64,000 nucleotides of DNA from Podospora pseudocomata (Eukaryota > Ascomycota > Sordariomycetes > Sordariales > Podosporaceae): contig NC_085888.1 of NCBI RefSeq assembly GCF_035222375.1, positions 3,596,001 to 3,660,000 of the forward strand, given 5' to 3'. Shown here in pieces: positions 38,474 through 50,127 of the stretch (within the stretch, counting starts at the first letter, position 1; the number at the start of each line of letters is the position of its first letter). The position numbers and the translations under genes are program-made. The notes under the pieces were generated by a model. That model saw nothing but the letters and a program-made list of their open reading frames with translations. It was not told the origin of the DNA and did no database searches.

Positions 38474-40185
38474 ATGAATGCCTCATTTCTTGTCCTGTGG
38501 TTAGCCTTGTCCGGGCAAGCGTTATGTCTCACTTCAGGCCAGAGTTATGACACCTGCATTTGCACTGGTGTCGATTATCTTGATCACGAAACATATCTCG
38601 TTGATGGGACAAGAAACGGAAACTTCAGTTTTGCCTCAACATTTGAAGGTAATAGCGCCTCCAAACTTTGAACTTGAAAGAACTGTCCCTAACTACCTTA
38701 CCAACATGAACAGGCGCCTGTGAAAATGTGGATATCACACCAATTCTGCAGGACTACGATAGCAATCAGTTTCCCTGTTCCCAGATCACTCCAGGCCCTC
38801 CTGAGTCCATTCAAATATCAACATGGTACAATCTTTTGTAGATTCATGCCCAAGTAACGAAGGTACGCTGACCGCAGTTTCAGCTCGATCTCTTATTCCG
38901 ACTTGTACTCAGGCAATTGGATCATTGTTCTCCCTCACTCAGACACAGGCTTTGTGGAAACCCGTCCATTTGAAATAATCGTCTCTCGTCCGTTAACAAC
39001 TCCAACGAGTGTGAGGTCAACCTCAGCACCTTCACGGATAGCAAGTAAGCAGAACTACATGTATCTCGCTGCTCGAGACCCGTGATATACTAATTCGTTT
39101 CTTGTCTTGACTTCAAGCTGTGACTACAACACTCACCACAACATCAAATTCGCAAACCACTACTCGCATTACCATCCCTAACCAGTCCGCTGGGATTGTG
39201 ACTGTCCCTTGCAATACTGCTTCAACGGTCACGACAACAGATCGATTGCCTCCCTCTACCATTACTGAACGGCGAACCATCATCCGGACGACGGCCTCAG
39301 GTCGAGTAACAAGTTCCACCTTTGTTACCAGCACACTCACGCCCGTGTGTCGGATTCCATCCTCGACGATGCCAGTGCGAGTTACTACTGCAGTTCTTAC
39401 GCTTACAAGACCGCCTTCAACAACCTTTACAACAAGCCCCTTGACAGGTGCTTTCACGTTTACAGCTTCCGGATCTATCTGTGCTGGAAATCCTCCCTGG
39501 GGTCCAGGGAACGGTGGTGGCGGGGGCAGTTGGGGGGCAGGAAGAGGCGGTGGATGGGGACCGAGAGGTGGAGGGAACTGGGGTGGTCCAGGTGGTGGCT
39601 GGGGTGGAGGAAATGACCTGCCTCCCTGGGTGACTTGTAGACCCACTGGTGCAGTTCCTACCGCTAGTGGTAAATGGGGGAGTTGGGGAAGAAGGCAGGC
39701 TGTAGAGACGCGGACGGAAACAGTGACTGTCACTCGAGTTGGTGAGTTGTTGTTGCAATCTTGCCTCTTGATGAAGGTTAAGTATAGTTGGACTAACAGT
39801 TCTATTCGACAGTGGTGGGCACAGTTACACAGACAATGTGAGTGTCCATTCTTTGGCGTGGCGTAGTACCTTGACTGGGTAAACTAATGTTGTGTGGTCT
39901 GCAGTACTCCACCAGCAAGGACAGTGTGCGTTTGGCAGAGGGATGCTACCCAAGTTGTGACCGTAACAGGCCCAGCTTTAACGGTGTTGAGCCCTGTTAC
40001 TGCTGTTACTGGTGTGGTTGAGACAATCTTTGTTACGTGAGTGTTTACATGCAGACTCATCTTGAAAATGAAGTACTACATAGCTAACGCAATATAGGCA
40101 AACCATTCTCAGTGTATCAACCAATTCCGCATCCGTGACTGCTTGTTCACGAGCGGGTGGGGTGTATGGGGTCAGTCAGGGGTAG
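38474..40185 (+). CDS. Secreted Thr/Ser-rich protein with Gly/Trp block
   Basis: I do not recognise a family. Seven exons can be fitted: 38474-38648, 38714-38825, 38878-39044, 39118-39741, 39813-39837, 39905-40036 and 40098-40185, giving about 440 residues. The N-terminus is a good signal peptide (hydrophobic MNASFLVLWLALSGQALC). A cysteine-containing globular part follows, residues about 20-150. Then comes a long Thr/Ser stretch likely to be O-glycosylated, a Gly/Trp/Pro-rich block around 39495-39620 (repeats such as GGGWG), and further TVTVT-type segments. There is no clear GPI signal. The likely site is the cell wall or outside the cell. The smaller exons are less certain than the signal-peptide exon and the long fourth exon. 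Confidence 0.66.
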
Positions 40186-40668
40186 ATGCGATTGGAAAGG
40201 GGGTTACGGGGTTAGGGTTACCCCCTGAGTTCAGGGGCTTGTTTTGCGTTCAGCTGCTGAAGGCTGTCCGACGTCAACGTGACCTTTTTCCTCCAAAACT
40301 GGGTGGTTAGATTCAGATGAACCATGATTCTAGCCAAGAACCTTGCAATATCTCCCAATATGCCCAGCTTCTCACCTCTTTAGCCTGTACTCGTTCACTC
40401 ATAACCGCATCAACACCATCAACCCAATTAGCCGCCTGGATTTCTCCATTGTCCGATCATATCTCCACGAATAATAGATTTCCAAATAAGAAACGGGAAT
40501 GCAAATGCATCTCCCACGTGGCATTCCGGATTCTTGGGTTGCAGCATGGGTCTACACAGGTGTAAACCTCTGGTCAGGTTTATCAACTGAATCTTCCTGC
40601 GATTCCAACAGAGAATTCAGAAGAACCACTGCAGTCATTCCTGAGTTGTCTTGTTTTGCTGGCTTACA
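40186..40668. other. Intergenic with telomere-like motif
   Basis: No gene. At 40208-40220 GGGGTTAGGGTTA gives two telomere-type units, followed by CCCCCTGAGTTCAGGGG at 40221-40237, an imperfect inverted repeat. Confidence 0.55.
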
Positions 40669-41925
40669 ATGAATTTCCACCTTTTCCTTTTGTCTTCTGC
40701 GTTTGTGGCGGTCTCTGGCCAGCTCGACAAGGTTGCGAAAGAAGCCGGACTCCTGTACTTTGGCACCGCAGTCGATAACCCCAGTCTCAACAACCAAAAT
40801 TATCTCCGTATCGCTCGTGATCCCGCTGAGTTTGGCTCGCTCACTCCGGCCAACGGACAGAAGTGGTCCAACACCCAGGCGAGCCAGGGGCGCTTCACTT
40901 ACGGGAGTGGTGATGCGATAGCTAATATTGCACGACAGACAGGCCAGCAGTTGAGATGCCATACCTTGGTGTGGTATAACCAGTTGCCTGGATGGGGTCA
41001 GTCCAGTCAAACCAAAGAAGCGTCGGCGATGTGTGTGTGTTAACTGGGTAAACACAGTCAGCAGCGTCTACAGTCGCGATCAGATGCAACAAATCATTAC
41101 CGCACATATCCAGAATGTGGCTGGACACTATAAGGGACGGTGCTATGCCTGGGACGTGGTCAATGAAGCTATGGAGGATGACGGAAGATACCGCAACAAT
41201 CCTAGTATGCCCATTGTCCCCTGCCCCTTATGATTACCATGGGATGTTGACAATGACCAAAAAATAGTGTACCGAGCCATGGGAGTTGACTACATCACGC
41301 ACTCCTTCAAGGTAGCCCAGCAAACTGACCCCGCCGCGAAGCTCTATTACAACGATTTCAACATTGAGCGTTGCTGCAACGCCAAGATCAATGCCACCAT
41401 CGCCATGATTCGCACTGTTAAGGCCGCGGGGGCTCCCGTTCACGGAATCGGCATGCAGGGTCACTCCCGGGTGGGCATGTCACCCTCCAAGCGAGAGATG
41501 AAGGAGACCATGGCTCGGTTCTCTGAGCTTGTCGACGAAGTTGCCTTCACCGAGGTTGATATTCGCCACACCAAGCTACCGATCGGGGCGGCCGAGAGGG
41601 AACAGCAAGGGAAAGATTACATGGAAGTTGTAGGGGCATGCTTGGAGACGCCAAAGTGTGTCGGGATCACTGTATGGGATTTCACTGATCAGGTTTGTGA
41701 CATCGTTCCTCCGCAAGGAAGTTTGCTGACAAGATGCGATGCAAGTATTCGTGGATCCCTCAACAGTATCCTGGGGAGGGAGAGGCGTGTCTATGGGATA
41801 GGAATTATAACAAGAAGCCAGCCTATCACAGCATCGTTGAACTACTGCAGAGTGCTGCGAGTTCTGGTCTTAGAACGTCCGCGACACCCGCACCAGTGGC
41901 TGCTGTTGCTGTTACTGCGGCTTGA
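40669..41925 (+). CDS. GH10 endo-1,4-beta-xylanase
   Basis: Secreted glycoside hydrolase family 10 enzyme that cuts xylan backbones. Four exons fit: 40669-40996, 41058-41204, 41268-41692 and 41746-41925, giving 359 residues. The signal peptide is MNFHLFLLSSAFVAVSG. Family marks in order: FGSLTPANGQKW, RCHTLVWYNQLPGW, acid/base glutamate in WDVVNEAMEDDG, LYYNDFNIE, GIGMQGH, nucleophile glutamate in FTEVDIRH, and the closing VWDFTDQYSWIP and CLWDRNYNKKPAY. No carbohydrate-binding module is present; the C-terminus is a short Ala/Thr tail. It is an ordinary plant-cell-wall enzyme lying between cluster-like regions. Confidence 0.93.
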
Positions 41926-43543
41926 CAGCGGCCGATAGATCGAAAAAAATGTCCTGCTGAGGCTACTTCATGAACCTTTGCCTCAATGCAGGCCAATATG
42001 CTCCCTTGTAGGATGTGATAACTACTGTTAGCGTTACCTCTGTCACAATCCTTTATCGATCAACACAAGGAAAGGTCTGCAGAAGGATCAAATTGTGGAA
42101 TCTAAACCAGCAGTGTTGAGGCAAAAATGACAGTCACACGCACATGGTCCTCAACGCAAGTCGGGCACACTCATCACACCGAGTAATACCCCACCCCAAG
42201 TTGACATAAAAGCAAACAGAACCCGAGTTACTAAGATGGGCAAGGAAGCGTCATCGTCGGAACATGCGGCAAGTTGGTAGCTGCCGTCAACTTCACCCCG
42301 GGCAGCTGCCATGCGACGGAGAATGTAATTTGCGTTGAAAAACAGGTATATCGCCCACCTGCGCCCTTGTGTGAAGAAGCCGTGGGATAATATGCACAAA
42401 AGGGAATGTCCAACCGTGGGAAAAACGTGCCGACAAATGCAAAATGGCTGAAGTTCAGTGTCACCTGGATATGGGCAAGTCTTGCGAGCATAGCGCAGCT
42501 GAGGCGGGTAGTCCGGCAAGAGAAATCCTGACAAGGAAAAGTTCTGGCTGCCAGGTCTGACTGTTCAATAGGTACCTGAATAGGTGGGTGTGGTGTAGAC
42601 CAGCGAGACTGCATTTCAGGTAGGCCAGTGGTAACACGGTGTATGAGGACCATTTCTACCCAACCTGGAATCAGAAGATGAAATCTGAGTGGTAGGAGCT
42701 GTACGAATTCTTGATAAAGCGGCAGTGAGTCGTGTTTCTCTGCTCGGCCTTTTCAGAAACAGACCAGAAAGTATGACAGGCCAAGCAAAGCAAGGCAGCT
42801 TGGAAACCGGTGTTGCTAGGTACCTACCATCGAAGGTAGGTCCAGTTCCATCCCACCACACCGAAGTCCTTTTGCTACTTTTCACACAACCATTCGTCAA
42901 AAACAAAAGACCGTCGGTTTTTGAGACTCCCGAGTTGCCTATCTGCTGCAAACATTCGTTACTTGACATCCACGCCGCCCGCGTGGCATTGTCAGGGATC
43001 AGTGCCGTGGGAAGGATTATGGGTCTCATCCTGTTGGTGATACAACCGCCGTTGGGCGGTGTAGTGATGGTGGTGTGGGCTGTTCTGACGATGGGGGCCG
43101 GCTTACCGCTGCATTTAGTTCACGTGAACTTCATTCGGAGTCCCCTTGTGTGACGCTTCCATGACCACACAGCTCTGCTTGGTTGGTCTTGCAAGGGGTC
43201 GAATGCTTTCATTCGTCAGCCCTATGGTGCAAGACTGCGGCACCAAGCCGGATCCTGTGAGCACACACCCACACCATTCAAGGGGGGTTTTGTGGCTTGT
43301 AGGTATTTCGACGTGGCTTCCATACCTATCTGAGTCCTCCAATGCATGATTGCCTGATCTTCCTCGCATCTGCATTCCCGATTGAAGCCGCATATCTGAG
43401 GAGTGCGGTAGGTACTTAGTCACATGGAGTCAATGCATCCGGTTTGATAGGTACTCTGTTGGAGCAGATTCACCGACCTCTGGTTAAGTGGTACACCCTT
43501 CCTACCTGCCGGCTACCGTAGCTATGATATATGTGTAGAATAA

Positions 43544-43608
43544 AGACGCCGTGGCGTCTGTCGACAGATGTAGTAACCACGTTCACCTCCAACAGGGGCA
43601 GTGCCCCT
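43544..43608. promoter_or_regulatory. Three perfect dyads upstream of terpene cyclase
   Basis: Within 65 bases lie a 7-bp inverted repeat AGACGCC/GGCGTCT with a 2-base loop (43544-43559), a perfect 12-bp palindrome TCTGTCGACAGA (43557-43568), and a 7-bp inverted repeat AGGGGCA/TGCCCCT around one base (43594-43608). They are about 240-310 bp before the start codon and could bind dimeric regulators; that function is inference. Confidence 0.45.
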
Positions 43609-43764
43609 CCTTTATGCTGCCTGACAGAGTGTGTGGAGCAAAGACATCGTTGACCCAGACCAATTGCCGCTTGTTATTTCCATTTGGATGCAGAGGTCAA
43701 GGACATGTACCATGATTGGAGCTGAAATGTCTAATTCGTGATGGTCGCCGTCTCCAGATCCTTC

Positions 43765-43771
43765 TATAAAA
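43765..43771 (+). promoter_or_regulatory. TATA box, terpene cyclase
   Basis: TATAAAA lies 80 bases before the ATG at 43851, a normal fungal spacing. Confidence 0.55.
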
Positions 43772-43850
43772 CGAGGACCTGATGCTGCATCCCTAACATG
43801 TTCTCTTCCAATAATTTCACAACTTCTCAGACCAGTACCCAGAAAACATT

Positions 43851-45156
43851 ATGTCAGTCATGACACACACACAAGAGACACCAGTGGCACGAATCGCTGC
43901 CCTAATACATGGTCAATCCCTCCGCCTCCCAAGCCTTCAACCTGTGCTTTCGAACTGGCCGACACTGTTGAGCCCTCACTATGCTGAACTCAAAAAGAAG
44001 GTCGGCATGAAAATCGACGAGTGGATTTCTGACGAGCGCGTTCGACGAAAGGCACAAATCATTGACTTGCCATTGTTTTCTTCAATGTGTGTGATCACCC
44101 CTTCTCTTCTCTGGAAAGCAAGATGGTTCTTTTTCATCATGAATTTACTAACCATCTCCATTTCGTAGCTGGTACCCTCACGCCACTCTGGACCGTCTTG
44201 AAATGATAACTTGGTACTCAATGTGGATCTTCCTTTGGGACGATGTTATTGAAGATAGTGCGACTCCTGCCTCCGGGATTACTGACAAGGTTTCCTGGAT
44301 ACACCACCAAGCACTGAAGTACATGGAGTACCATCTCGGCCTGTCATCCTCCCTCGAAGAACCAATACCCCCCACCAAATACTGCACATTGTTCAGATAT
44401 GCCGCCGAGCCGTTCCGGAAAGCATCAAGCCTCTTACAGAGAATCAGATTCTATGAAGAGCTCAAGGTATACATGGATGGCTGTGAAGTCGAACAGGAGT
44501 TTGTGCGTGCTGGCGAGCTTCCGAGTTGGCGAGAGTATTGGTCGCACAGACTGGGCACCTCATCTGTGCATACCTACAGCGCTCTGGGCGAATATATGAG
44601 TGGTGGAAACATACCACCAGAAATGTTTGATACCCCTGAGCTAAAGGAGCTTTGGGTGGGAATCAACAGGCACATTGTCACGTAAGTCTTCCCGAACTGA
44701 TTCAAGATGACAGAAAGCACAACACTAATCGTTATTCACACCCAGTGTCAATGATCTAATATCATTCAAAAAGGAGGTTGACAAGTCAAGCTTCCATAGC
44801 CTCGTCCCAATTGTAATGAATGAGACCGGCGCAAACTTGGACACGGTCGTCGACAGCTTAGTTGATACGCTGCGCAACATTGGAGACAGCATGAACCGAG
44901 CGGGGGATAGGCTGATTGCTCTCGCAGAGAACAATCATGGAGCGCAAGGGAGGCAAAATATGGAACAGTATGTCCGGTGTTTTCAAACCAGCGCAACCGG
45001 GAATTACTGGTGGTCGTAAGTTCTGTTACTCAACCTGCACGGGAAACACACTGGTTTGAAAAGGGCCATACTGATTGATTCTGTAGACTCTTTTGTCGCC
45101 GTTACGGTGTAGAGCAATATTTGCAAGCCGATGGGTCTCTTGTTGTACCTCTCTAG
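43851..45156 (+). CDS. Class I terpene cyclase (isoprenoid synthase fold)
   Basis: Ionises a prenyl diphosphate, most likely a sesquiterpene precursor by size, and cyclises it. Four exons fit: 43851-44086, 44169-44681, 44746-45015 and 45087-45156, giving 362 residues. The aspartate-rich metal motif is WDDVIEDS near residue 98. The second metal (NSE/DTE-like) motif is NDLISFKKE near residue 252, with Asn, Ser and Glu in place. The C-terminal NYWWSLFCRRYG carries the Arg-Tyr pair typical of bacterial and fungal terpene synthases. No prenyltransferase domain is attached. It is a single gene with no obvious P450 immediately beside it; the RiPP genes start about 3 kb further right. The product is unknown. 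Confidence 0.9.
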
Positions 45157-45911
45157 TCAAGCATGGTTGACTCTCGAGTCATGGGCGGTTCGGAAGAGAT
45201 ATCCTACATGAGAGAGGGTTCTTTGCATTTTTAGCATGGTGTTTGGCGTTTTTGAGGGTCGAGATGCAGGGGAAGATAAGGTACTCAAGGTTGCCAGTTT
45301 TAGGTATGTAGAGAACGTATTGAATATACTTAGTTAGCTGTGTCTCTCATCTGGATGGTCCAGCAGATAACATGCCGACAATTGACAGATGCAAGCTGAG
45401 CGTTGTTCCTAATTACCTGTCTGTCTCCTCCATACTGGCGTGACGCGACTCAGACAAGGACCAAAAGGCTGCCTGGAAGGGCCTCCTGCGCCACAAAAAC
45501 ACAGTGTAGTGATAAGCAAATCAGTTACTGTGAGGCCCTATCGTTTCGGACCGAGTCGCACTTCACGGCTCACAACTTGAGTTGGGGGTCGGGAGTCAGC
45601 ACGGAATCTCGGAATCTAGCCACCCTTGTGTGGGGGTTAACAACCGTGAATGGCAGGCGCACACACGCTGATCTGCTAAGCGGGCTTACTGCAACACCCC
45701 ATTTGGCTTCATACAGGTATCCGGGTTGTTGTGCGATCAGCAAGGTATTTTATCTGCCTTTTTTCAGGCACCCCAAACGGCATCAAGCCTTCTTGTATCT
45801 ATAAGCCCCTCCATACCGCCTCTGGCTACCTAGCCCAATATCGTCGCTTCATGAACTAAGCTCCTCAAAGTACCTAGCTTGTATGCACGCCAGAAAACCC
45901 AACGAATAATC
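45157..45911. other. Intergenic, nothing recognised
   Basis: Spacer without coding signature between the terpene cyclase and the pseudogene. Confidence 0.5.
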
Positions 45912-47840
45912 ATGAGTAGACACGACGAGGAAAGCCGACACGATGTTGACCCCACAAAGTTCGACTGGTCACGATTCGCATTGTTGACTACTGTGGGAAT
46001 CTGGTTTACTGTATTATCAACAATATCGATCGCATTGGGCGTGTGGGGTGCACTACCAGCCTCCGCAGACGGATCCTTCAGTCCTTTTTCAGACGACTAC
46101 ATTTGGTGGTCTCGTCCGAGCTTTCGTTATCACTTTTAAGGCTCAACCGATGTCTTTTTCCCAAGTAAAAGTAATTGATTTGGCGTGGGATTCTGGTATT
46201 TCTCTCTGCAGAAGCCTTGAAGCCTTCTTAGACTACCTATACTGATCCGTTTATCTTTCAAGGTTATCGGCAGAGCTGGACAAGCGCTTTTAGCCCGGGT
46301 CTTGTGGAAGGTCTTCGCCGCACACGTCGCGGTCATGTTTCAAAAACAGCGAACAACGTATTCAGCATACTACATAATCTCATCAAACAAGAGACCTCGT
46401 CTACGACCATCTCTAGGCTAATAACTGAGCTGGGACCACGAAACATGCTCAGGTCCAGAGCTGTCATGGCCTTTGTGGTCCTTACATTTAACTTTATTTT
46501 GGCATTCCCAACAATGACAAGTGCGATGACAGGTTATTCAACCAGCACGGAAGCAATGGTACAAAATATAAATAGGTAATGGGGACTACATCAAGTACTC
46601 TACCTTTGAGCTGCTTCAATATATCATACATGATGAGGACCGGGTAGGCTTATCCAGAGACTATCATCTGTCTTACAGGGCCCCTGGAGACATCAGTGAG
46701 TTCATTAATGCCACAAAACAAAACATCCATGTATACTGACCCTTAATCATCAGGTGGAGAACCTCTCATAAGTCGGACGGAGTATCGTCCGAGTTGTAAT
46801 CTCCATGATCTCCTTGGTGAGAAGCGGCAGCTTCAAATGCACATCTGGAACTGTAGGTTCGTCGTGAATACTACACCCAAGCTTCGATACTGATCTGGCG
46901 AGACCAGATGTCCGGCGGTAGGGGTTTTTTGGTTGCCTAAACACCAACACCACATGGGGAGATTGGGACAAGCATCTATCCGCGCCAGCCCTTGACATCT
47001 CAGCCTTCTATCTTCCACCAGTGGCCGATGTGCCAGCCGGCGAGTCCAATGTTTCCGTGACGTGTGGCCACAACTGGCAGGATCCGTTGACAAAGAACTA
47101 CCCGCTCCGCAACACATCCAAGACGACATTCGCATCTGGCAATAGAACCTTTACGTTGGACTACATTCTGGCGAATGGCATTTGTCAGCCCATATCTGAT
47201 GTTAGTTTGATATTTATGTGTCTGTCTGTCTGTCTGTCGAGAAGACGAGCTAATGAAACATAGAAACACCAGTGGGGATTCTCCTACCTCCAGCTGTACA
47301 TAGTCATCAATGTTGTCTTGCTTTGGTCAACGGGCATCTTCCTTTTGTGGCTCAAAGCACAGTTCAACTTGCCGCTGGCACAGTACGACTGAGCTCCACG
47401 GTAATGGGAGTGCATGCTGCACATGTTGCGCGAATTGCAAAGCCATCTCAAACATTCTGGCGTCGAGTCTTGACAAGATGCTAGACTACCAGCTCAAAGA
47501 GAGTGTCATGGACCATCTGGATGGAGGACAAATATCGTTCGGCGCTGAAATCGAGACTGACATGGTCATTTCTTTGGGAATGGGAATATTGAAATGGCTT
47601 CGGATCAACAAATTCTGGGTTTTTGTGTTTCTTCTTCAGGCTTCCAGTGCAATTACAACTATTTGTTTGCACCTGCTCTGGAGAGGATCAAGGCGTGTTC
47701 TAGCTCTGACCCACCTGAGCTGGTTCATTACGTATCTACTTTTGTTGATCAGAAGGACCAGATTGCTGATCGTTATTCCACCACTGGCGTGGCTTGGGAT
47801 AGGTCGTGAACTCTCTAGGCTTATGTCTCTTGTATCATAG
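45912..47840 (+). pseudogene. Broken multi-pass membrane protein, copy of the one at 20.5-22.5 kb
   Basis: A second decayed copy of the unknown membrane protein, opposite in orientation to the first. The start ATG at 45912 and a first helix (FALLTTVGIWFTVLST) are intact. The frame then shifts near 46110 between YIWWS and RAFVITF. It shifts again near 46385 before ETSSTTISRLITELG. The conserved LAFPTMTSAMTGY is present near 46500. A TGA interrupts the hydrophobic segment after LPLAQYD at about 47392. The C-terminal GGQISFGAEIE near 47530 is in a further frame. Shared landmarks with the other copy are FSP...WW, QVKVIDLAWD, FPTxTSAMTG, ILANGICQP/IAQYGSCQP and GGQISF. No function is known to me. 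Confidence 0.75.
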
Positions 47841-48167
47841 ATCAACTATCATAACAATGTTCCAGCACAAGCGGTCATCGGGTGGTTTTGGCATCTCTGC
47901 TGGTTGCATCTTTTCTGACGTTGCTTATAATCTTGGCACCAAGATCCAGTTCTGTACTTTTCCAGGCTCGGGTGCGGATGAACGGAATATTAGCTCTCTT
48001 GAACATGGGGTCAAGTCACTAGTCAGAATGAACAAGACAGGTTTGCTGCGGTGGAAGATGAACATTCAGAAGTCTCAGAGAACTGCAGGGCTAAAGTTAA
48101 GCCGACATGTACAACCTCGACTGACTCGGAATGTCAACTGTTTTAGCTATCCCTACGTACTTGGCGA
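47841..48167. other. Intergenic, no gene
   Basis: 3' side of the pseudogene and of the FAD monooxygenase. A 124-codon open frame crosses it but shows no domain or composition of a real protein. Confidence 0.45.
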
Positions 48168-49524
48168 TCATGAAGTTTGATGAGCTTCGTTCAAGGCTGC
48201 GTGCAATTCGCGCAGGGCATCATCACGGTGCCGCTCAACGTCCAGGTCCAATATAAACTCCCACCGATGAAGAAATGAACCTGGCTCCCGCAAATATGCG
48301 TCAACCTCGTCGCCACCAAGCAGAATCTCTCCTGTTTCGCGACTGGACTGGACGATGCGTTGCGTCCTGGCACGCCTAACATGATCATACACCCCCAGTG
48401 CGACTTTCGCCTCAGCCGCTGTCTTGACTTCACCAAGAAGAGACGACAATATCATGCTATCCTCGAGGGACATTCCACCTCCCGATCCCTGCCACGGAGT
48501 AGTAGCATGCGCGGCATCGCCCATGATGCAAACCGGCCCAGAGACATAACGGCGCGCTGGAGCATGGTCCCAGAGATACATGGCTGGTCGTGTAGGTTGG
48601 GCACAGAGCAGCTGTGCAACTTTTCAATATATTGACTTCATTTCAGACGGGGTACCGGAGACAACTTACGGCATCAATTGCCTTGACCAAATGGTCAGGC
48701 CACCCTTGAACTGCACTCTTGATTTCTTCCGAGCTCACCAGACGGTGCCACTCATCAGCTTTTCCTTCAGTTCTATCTCTGGCGGCAATGACGAACTGGA
48801 CCAGTTGCCCTTTGCTGAGCAAGTTGTGCATCACAAATGACCCCTTGCCTATCCATGAATGTTCAAACGGACTGTCCAAATCGACCGCCTCCGTCCCGAT
48901 ATTTGCCCGCGCTTGAGCATACGGTTGTAGAGTCATGGCGGTCCAAACACCAGTGTTTCGAGGTGCAGAGGCTGGGTCGTCTTCACCGAGTATGAATTTA
49001 CGGACTGTGCTGTGAATGCCGTCCGCACCTATCAAAATGTCGGTCTTGTGAACTGTCCCATCTGTAAAGTGCATTGTGACCTCATCGCTATCCGCGTCAG
49101 TGGTGATGTTGCTGAGCTTTTTGGACGGATGCATTCGATCTTGCGGAACGCTGCTCAGTAGTTCGCGGAGAAAATCGGCCCGGTGAACAATACTTGTAAG
49201 ACGTTTGTTCCCCGAACTGTCGTAGTCGACTTCATCCAACACAGTCCCCGGTTTGTCCCCCTGGGCAAGGAGGAACCGGACCCCGCGCATGGGCACTGCT
49301 CCAGCATTCTCGAGGGCTTTGACGGCGGCTGAACCGAGGAGATCGAGTGCTGTGAGTGCGTTGCGGGTAACCCCTATGGCCATCCCAGCTTCTTTGAACA
49401 TCGGGGCCGATTCAAAGATATGCACGTCCAACTGTGGATGTTTGAGGAGAGCTTGGATGAGTGAAGCACCTGCTAGGCCCCCTCCCGATATGGCGACGCG
49501 GATGCGTGGAGGTTGGGATTCCAT
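48168..49524 (-). CDS. FAD-dependent monooxygenase beside RiPP precursor
   Basis: Group A flavin monooxygenase. Two exons fit: 49524-48670 and 48611-48168, giving 432 residues. The N-terminal dinucleotide motif is ISGGGLAGASL. The middle motif is DILIGADGIHSTVRK. The second FAD motif is CIMGDAAHATTPWQGSGGGMSLED. Exon 2 resumes with LLCAQPTRPAMYLWDH, as expected for the family, so the intron is well placed. It is on the same strand as the RiPP precursor, with its start about 600 bp downstream of the precursor stop. Ustiloxin clusters also hold flavin monooxygenases, so a role in oxidising the peptide is a fair inference. A separate role on small aromatics cannot be excluded. Confidence 0.92.
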
Positions 49525-50127
49525 GGTAGTTGTCTAGGTATCTTCGCAAATATGGAAATACAAAAGGGAAAAGGCTGGTCGAACCCAGCCGATCAGGGAG
49601 GGTTGTGAACAAGTTAAAGTGAATGAGGCAGTCTCTGATGCCCGGGTCTTGCTGTGTGCATGTCTCGAAGATAACCGCTGTCCATGTTTTACCCCGCAGA
49701 CATTAACATGAACTTAATACCCATGCCCCAACAACTTGGGCGGTGTGGCTGTGTAGGTGTGCAATCGATACAGTGACTGCAGACAACAGCTGGAATCGAA
49801 AGAGGAGACACCAAAGCCGTGCATGATTTCGAGCTCGGCACTGTGTAAGCACCAGACCGACAAGATCACGCTCGATGGTTACACACAGGCATCCTTCCCA
49901 ATCACGTAGGTGATAAGGAGGATTCTCTCGCAAAATTCCCTGGTGGGTGTCGGACTCTTGGTTCATTGGTCTTGTTGGCATTGTCACAAATAGGTATGTT
50001 GGAAGTAGTAATATCGAACCATGTTTAAGTGATAAGTAGAGGTATCTAGGGCTGTTGAGAACCAAGACCTAACCTGCAGGTGCCCATTCACAAGTACCTT
50101 CTCTCCCTATGAGCCCTGCCATAGATT
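49525..50127. other. Intergenic, FAD monooxygenase promoter
   Basis: Region between the monooxygenase start and the precursor stop. I find no extra copies of the core repeat and no gene. Confidence 0.5.

Larger units (their letters stand above)
41926..43850. other. Long intergenic region upstream of terpene cyclase
   Basis: 1.9 kb without a supportable gene. Open frames near 42151-43153 are short and have no family marks. The motif AGGTACCTACC...GGTAGGT lies near 42819-42841. Dyad symmetries lie at 43544-43608, and a TATA box at 43765. Confidence 0.55.

Noticed and set aside
47806-48180. 124-codon open frame on the plus strand
   Set aside because: No family marks; it overlaps the end of a pseudogene.
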